Shown here piece after piece: positions 1-6,500 of a stretch of DNA of 34,443 nucleotides. The DNA lies in the IMG/VR virus record IMGVR_UViG_3300017763_000077, positions 1 to 34,443 of that record, one strand, 5' to 3'. Under the pieces are notes generated by a model. The model was not told the origin of the DNA. It made no database searches and was given only the letters and a program-made list of their open reading frames with translations. Every line of letters begins with the position of its first letter. Positions within the stretch are counted from its first letter, which is position 1. The translations under genes and the position numbers were made by a program. The stretch is from a virus.

Positions 1-83
1 CTGTAAGCTATACCCATAGTAAATATAATACCTATTATCCATATTATATTACCAACTGATATTTCAAGGTTTTTACTTATCAT
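1..83 (-). CDS. Small membrane protein, N-terminal part (cut by window edge)
   Basis: Only the first 27 codons are visible, and the gene runs off the window. The start overlaps the end of the preceding gene by 11 bases (ATGATAAGTAA), the tight coupling seen throughout this region. The peptide starts MISKNLEIS and is followed by an uninterrupted hydrophobic stretch (about residues 10-27, rich in Ile, Gly and Val), so it is a membrane-anchored protein with a short cytoplasmic N-terminus. Its position as the third small membrane gene in a row suggests a lysis role such as holin, antiholin or spanin partner. That is inference from context; no family can be assigned from 27 residues. Confidence 0.6.
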   Translation of the reverse strand, partial: MISKNLEISVGNIIWIIGIIFTMGIAY

Positions 84-285
84 TTTTCTTGATAAATTCA
101 AGAATAATATTAAGCTTTTCTTTTACCTCGTTCATTTGTTCTCTTAAAGACTCGTGGCGCTTTTCAAAGCCCACTTTAACTTCTTTTATGCTAAAAAAAG
201 CAAATTGATATAAAACGTATAAAGCGCCCATTAGCAAAACAACAGACAAACCATAACCTTCTATTAATTTTAGTATTTCTTCCAT
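73..285 (-). CDS. Small membrane/coiled-coil protein, putative holin
   Basis: A 70-aa protein starting MEEILKLIEG. It has one hydrophobic segment (about residues 10-32, with SVVLLMGALYVLYQF) followed by a highly charged helical tail rich in Lys and Glu. The reading frame stays open further upstream, but the start at 285 is preferred because it sits one base after the stop of the preceding gene (TAATATG) and avoids overlap with it. One membrane span plus a charged cytoplasmic coil resembles small phage holins or holin accessory proteins. It lies between two other small membrane genes. The lysis role is inferred from architecture and position; it could instead be a virion membrane-interacting protein. 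Confidence 0.65.
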   Translation of the reverse strand: MEEILKLIEGYGLSVVLLMGALYVLYQFAFFSIKEVKVGFEKRHESLREQMNEVKEKLNIILEFIKKNDK

Positions 286-286
286 A

Positions 287-526
287 TTACGATCCAAAAA
301 ACATTTTAGCGATTGCAGCGGCAACTATACCGTATATTATCCACATAGCTCTAGCTAAAGTTTTTCGAGCTGATGTGTTTTGATTAACTCTCGCAGTAAC
401 GCCCGTGTCAGGGTCTAATAATTGCTTAGTAAGCATGTCTAGTTTCTCGTCCATTTTGTCGAGTTTCTTATCCATCTGATCCATTCTTTGTTGCATTAAT
501 GCTATTTCCTTATCAACCGTTGCCAT
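287..526 (-). CDS. XhlA-like coiled-coil membrane protein (putative lysis accessory)
   Basis: A 79-aa protein. Residues 5-36 form a heptad-patterned coiled coil with repeated M-D-K/Q units (MDQMDKKLDKMDEKLDML). A short linker (LLDPDTGVTARV) follows, and then one C-terminal transmembrane segment (about residues 59-77). N-terminal coil plus C-terminal membrane anchor matches the hemolysin XhlA family of phage and prophage lysis proteins and many unnamed phage membrane proteins. It starts 20 bases after the stop of the giant protein gene and leads a cluster of three tiny membrane genes. No endolysin is visible, so it may lie just past the left edge. Confidence 0.65.
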   Translation of the reverse strand: MATVDKEIALMQQRMDQMDKKLDKMDEKLDMLTKQLLDPDTGVTARVNQNTSARKTLARAMWIIYGIVAAAIAKMFFGS

Positions 527-546
527 TTCTCTATTATTATTACATG

Positions 547-3500
547 TTAATCATGAAAGTGACAGCGCTTTTTAGGCTTGTCAACCATTAGTTTACATCT
601 AGTACCATCTGATTTTATTTTAGTACATCTTTGCTGTTTAGCTCTTTTTTCTTTTCTAGCTTTTTCATCTGCTTTTTTCTCAGCTTCTTTTTGAGCTTGT
701 TGTTTTAGCGGCAAAAACTTAACATACTCGTTATCCTTGCCTTTGTTTACTACAACTCTTTCACCAACTCTTAAATCCCAAGCGCTCCAACCTAATGTTA
801 AAAACATTCTTTGCATAGCAGAGTTTTCTTGGTTGAAAGCTTCTCTAATGTTATCTGTTTTTCTTATAAGTCTGTCAAGAGGTACGTTTGTTGTGGCTGA
901 TGTTACGTTACCAACAGCATCCCATATCGGGTTGTTGTAATCAAACGTATCCATTTCACCCATAACTTCACGGTTAAACTTATATGTTTTTAAAGCACCA
1001 TATACTTTTCTAGCCTTAGATCCCATTGGTGGAGACACTTGCAGGCCTTCTACTATAACTTCACCGTAGTCTGCTCTAAAACCTTTCTCAGACTGCTCCA
1101 TTATTTCAAGTATAACGTTTTTAATTGTAGCTACAGCAGCTCCTGTCACACCCGAACCTCTTAACAAAGTGTCTATAGTTCCGTTAAGAACTCTCATGGT
1201 TTTTTGATCTAATACTTTTTCGTCATCTTCATCGTCAAAGCTTAATGCAAATATGGCTTGTTGTAGACTAGCAAATATAACATTTTGTATAGCGCCGTAG
1301 TATAATATTCTAGACATGTTACTTCTCCAGTCTCCTCTGCCATTAGCTAAGTCTAGAGCAGCTTTTTTAATCAAACGGTTGTATTGCATTGGAGTGTTAG
1401 CAAAAGCTAATATAAGACGCCCTAGCGGACTCGCTTGTTGCTGAGATATTCTATCAGGTCTACTAGACTGCTGAGTTTCTTGAGCTATTTCTTGAAAATC
1501 TAAAAACGCTTTTTCTTCAGCAGCTTTTTGATCCATACCTTGCTTAACGTATGTATTAATTCTATTTCTATAGAATGTAGATCCACCTGAAGCAATAGCA
1601 AAGCTATCTGCAATTTGTGTTGGTAAGAAACCTTTTTTAAGTAAGTACGCTAAAGCAGCTTTGGCTTTATTCTGAGCGCCGGCTACAGCGTTAGCAAGTT
1701 CAGCTTCATTAACATTTATTTGCAAACCAGCTCTTCTAGCTTTTAAGAAGTCTGAGTTAAATAGTGTAGAGAAGTCTGACCAATACTGCTTTTGATTAGC
1801 TAAAGCTTTACCAGCCGCAAATATATTATTATCATCGTAGTTTATAAAGTTAACTGTAGATAATGTTTGAAGAACAGCAGACCTAGCATTGAAGAACATG
1901 ATTGCGCCAACAGATCCGTTAACCCAATTTGTCCAGCTTTGACCATAGCTTCTACCAGCAGATCTATTAGTGCCATTCTCCATACGATACAATGAATCTT
2001 CTAAAGCACTTCTAAATCTAGTGCCGTAGACAGCTTCTATTTTGTTCATGTTTTCTGGTGAGAATATAATATTTTTATTCTCTATAAACTCTGCTAAGTA
2101 TTGCTTTCTACCTATTTTATTTACAATATTTTCTAAGTCAGAAGCAACAGTCTCAACACTCCAATTTTCACCAGGTTTTATATAACCTTCTTTCTTCTTA
2201 GATATTAACCCTAAAGCGTCTGCAAACGTTTTTAAATCTTGATCTGTGTTAACAACGTTCTTTAAATAAGCTAAGTCTCTTTTAGATATGCCTGGAACTT
2301 CGTAGCCAGCTTTGTCGAATAAATACACTCTTACAGCGTTATCAAAAGTAAAACCGGTGTCTTTGTCTATAATTTTACCTAGTTTCTTTTTTACATTAGG
2401 TAGTTCTTTTCTAAGTGTCTTGTAGTCATCTAGTATACTCATACGAGCAATACTCATTTCACGATCTGCTCTAGCAAATGGATCTAACAAAGCTTTTTTC
2501 ATAAACTCCATGTCTCTATCACCTTGCTTACCTTTGCCGTAGAAGTCGTAAAGCAAACCTGCAAAATCATCAGCTGATGGTGGAATAAAAAATCTATACT
2601 TACCTATATTCTTACCACGCTTTTTACCAACAACGCTTGAAAATACTTTTTTAGCCCCAACACCTTTCTTACGCTCAATCATTTTGTTGAACTCAAGGTT
2701 CATGTCTTTGCTAAACTGAATTTTAGCTTGAACAACTTTAGACTTGATATCTAGTTGATCTAACACGTCTTTAACAGCTTTAACGTTAGGCAGAGCGTCG
2801 TCAACAAAGTACATATCGTTGTAGCCTTCGCTAAACTTCTCTAGCATCCACTCTGCTTTAGCTTCACCCTTACTGTTCCCAAGACCCGTTATATTTTCAA
2901 AAGGTATATTAATACCTTGAGATTTTAGCCACTCATGTATAGGCTTAGCCGCTTCTTGCATACGAGCTGTCAAAACAAACACATTGTTAGACCCATATTT
3001 ACGTATTTGGTTTTTCATTTTCTGTAACAACGGCCCTTCTTTACCGCCTCTAACGTTTACAAAATCTGAAAAGTCAAAACTATATCCTTCGTCAGCATAT
3101 TTAGGTCCATCAATAGGCCATTTGTCAGACGGTATCTTAACTACCTCACCGTCTTTTGTAGCTGTAACAAAGTTTTCTCCATCTATAATTAGTGTTTCGT
3201 CAAAGTCAAACGTTGACATACCTCTTGACCTAGTATCTTTATTGTAAGCTCTAAAGTTGTTAGTAGTTTTACTGAGCGTTAAGCCCTTGTTAAATCCTGG
3301 TTTAGAAAACATTGATTTACCATCAGCGTTTATCTTTAGCTCTTCGCCTAAGCTTTTTCCTTTTACGTGCTGTATTCCTTGAGGATCTATACCGCCTTCA
3401 ATATTACCTACTATTTCGTCAAAGTACCTATCAAACCAGTTGTCTACCATAGTCCAACCTTCGCCCATAGAGGTGTTTCTTTTCGCGCCTTTCAACTTTA

Positions 3501-6500
3501 CCTTATCGTCGTAATTATCTAGAGCTATAAGCTTATAGTTTTGTTGTATTAAATCGTAAGCATTGTCGAAGTTAAAACCTCCTAACGACGTGTGTAGTAA
3601 GTATAAGTAAGCTCTAGTAGCAGGCATAGCGTGCTCCCATTCGTATAGCTTACCATCTTTTCCTTTAGGCTTTTTAGTCCAACCAATAAACTCTGCGCCC
3701 ATACGGTGTGGGTGTTCTGCATTGTTTCCTACAAAAGCAAAAAAGTTACCCCATATAGGAGCGTTTTTATTAGGATTGGCTCTAATAGACCCGTTGATTC
3801 TCTGCCACATTTGTCTATGCATACTAAGATGCATTTCGTTTATTTGCTGAACATTCATTATTACAGCATCTTTTTTTGTGCCTCTTATTTTTCTACCTTT
3901 AGTGTTTGTTTGTTCTATTTCTTTAGGAGTTTTGCCAAAGTATGTGCCGTACTTTATGCCGTACTTGTAATTAGCACCAGCGCCAGTAAAAGCCTCACCG
4001 TACTTCAAATCTTTTTTAGCAAACACCACGTCTCGTTGTTGCTTGTAGTAATCTTCAATACTCATAGTTACCCCGTCAACATCTATTTGTTTTTTAGCAT
4101 TTCCTCTTAGTATTCTATTACTTTTAAAGAAAAATCCTGATGTAACTAGTTCTTTAGGTAGAGTAGGTATAAGTATTTCTTCTGCGTCTTTCCAGAAATC
4201 ATCTACACTGTCTTTGTCTTTGAAATCATAAGTTTTGCTATTAGTGTGAAAGCTTAAAACTTTATCAACGCTAGCCGCTTCGTCTGGAGTAAAGTTTAAC
4301 TCTATGTTATCGGATGAATCAATAAAGCTGTCAACCATTTTAAAAGCTTTACTAAAAGCTAGTTTGCTTTGTGCGGCTGTAACTCTAGATATACTTAACG
4401 GACTAGCTCCTTGAATATCTAAATTTCTTTGAGCGCCTGACAGTGTAACTTGCATAGCCATAGTTTTAGCCATACCTTTTAGCAGTTGGCCTATTGGCGT
4501 TCTGTTGTACAGATTAAGTTCACCTCTAGGTGTTATACCAATGTCTCTTTGAACTTGAGCTATTAATTCCGCGCTAGGTCTTCCTATAAACTTTTCTTTT
4601 AACTTCCACACTGGAACTTGAGAAGTTTTACCTTTAGATCTAACCCTTTTGCCATTAACTACTTTAGGTTCGTAAAAGTAATTTAAAACACTGTTAGGTA
4701 AACCAATAGCATTGCCATATACGTCTCTTTCAACCTCTATATTTTCACCTACTTTATTTACATCAGCATCTTGCTCTGTTACGTTTTCTTTAGGTAGTAT
4801 TCTAATAAAATCTCCTACAGCTTGCTTGTCGTTAAAAAAGTTTTGTATATTGCCCGCTTCAGACTGTTCAGGTATACCGTCAACAAACTTTTTAGCGTAT
4901 GTTAAGTTTGCAGATATAGCTTTACCATTAGCATCCTTATCTAATATTTTACTTGCAGGTACTTGAAAAATTGTAGAAGCGTTTTTGCCAGTGTTACCCT
5001 TAGGATTCGTTAAATCTAAAACCTGTTTAAAACTATCACCTTCTTTAACCTTGGTATTTCTTAGTATGTCAGCGTTTGTATTTCTTACCCTACCGATGTT
5101 AAGCACATTAGTTTTAGGTGGCTTATTGTTTGTTTCTTCAATACCGTCAATAGCGTTATCAATATCAACATCGTCCGGGACCTGTTGGGCTCCTTCTTTG
5201 TCTAAACTTTCAGCATCTCTAGCTAGTCGTTTAGTGGCCTCGTATATTTGCTGCTGCTTAGGCCCCATGTTACTAGTAACGTATGTTGAGAATTTAGAAG
5301 TGGCAGGATTAAATCTCTCTAATATTCCAGGAAAGAAAACTCTAGCCTCCGCTAACACATCTTCTCTACGTATATCACCTTTTCTAGTATCATATTTTAA
5401 AGCTTTCAACGCTAGTAAGTCAAACTGATCTACTAACGCCTCTTCCGCTGTTCTTCTATCTGTTAAGCTAGTAGATGGAGATTTTATTATTTCAACTAGC
5501 TGCTCAGGCGTAAACATTTCACTGTATTGAGCTTTAGAAAACTGAGTTTGACCAGTTTTTTCGACTTTACCTTTTCTAATCTCTTGTATTATTTTGTTCT
5601 TTTTTATATCGCTAAGATCAGCAAGTGTTAGTTGGTCGTTTTTAACTTTATTAGCTATACCAACTAAAAACTTAATAGCATCTGTCTCGCCCGCTAAGTT
5701 AATGTCAATATCAGAAGATTCTTCAACGCCTTTACCAACAAGATAACCTAACATACCGCTAAAAGTAGAGTTCTTTTTAGTATTAAGGTTTATATTACCA
5801 GCTGCAACTTCTTCAAAAAATACAGCTACAACCTCTTGCTCTAGTAAAGATCCATCGTTTCGTCTTTCTGCAAAAGCATTAATTCTTTTATAAACATCTT
5901 GATTATTTGCTTTTGTCCACTCTAATATAGCGTCAGACAAAGGCGCAAAAGACTTAGGATTAAATCCTATAGCATCAGAAAACAAAACGTGCTGAAGCTC
6001 ATGAGTTTTAGTTTCAAGCCTGTCAGCTTTTGCCATATTTTCTATGTTTACTACGGAAACAAAATTACCGTCAGCATCCATCTGCATAAAACCATGCGCG
6101 CCATTATCAACCTCTGACTTGTTATTCTCAGCTTCAGCCTTTACGCTTTCTATAGCGTTGTTTTTTTGAGCGTCTGTTAAACCGCTGTTTTGAATAACTT
6201 TTATCTTATCATCTGCAATTTTATCTAAATACTCTTTTGTTTTTTCTGTAGTATCATGAGATACTAAAGTATTTCTTAAGGCCGTAGTTTTTCTTTTTGT
6301 TTTTTTAGCAATATCTTTTTTGATTTGCTCTGTATTGTATACTATTCTAGCTTTTTCATCAATCTGCTCGTTACTAGGATCGGTAATACCGTCTTGCTCA
6401 AGTAGAGCTAGTTCAGCCTCTTCTCTAATTCTTTTAACTTCAGCTTCATTTTCTTTTCTGCCTTTGAAAATAGAAAAATTATTATTCCAAGTTTTACTTT

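Noticed and set aside
1-42. Alternative start at 42 giving MDNRYYIYYGYSLQ
   Set aside because: The frame starting at 83 overlaps the previous stop as neighbouring genes do and encodes a coherent membrane segment, while this frame gives a Tyr-rich peptide with no context.
3706-4110. 134-aa plus-strand open frame
   Set aside because: It lies wholly inside the giant minus-strand gene, is rich in Phe, Ser, Cys and Tyr as expected for an antisense shadow, and has no leader or neighbours on that strand.
4985-5428. 147-aa plus-strand open frame with Leu/Ser-rich hydrophobic sequence
   Set aside because: Antisense to the sigma-like part of the giant protein; the hydrophobic look comes from the complement of charged codons.
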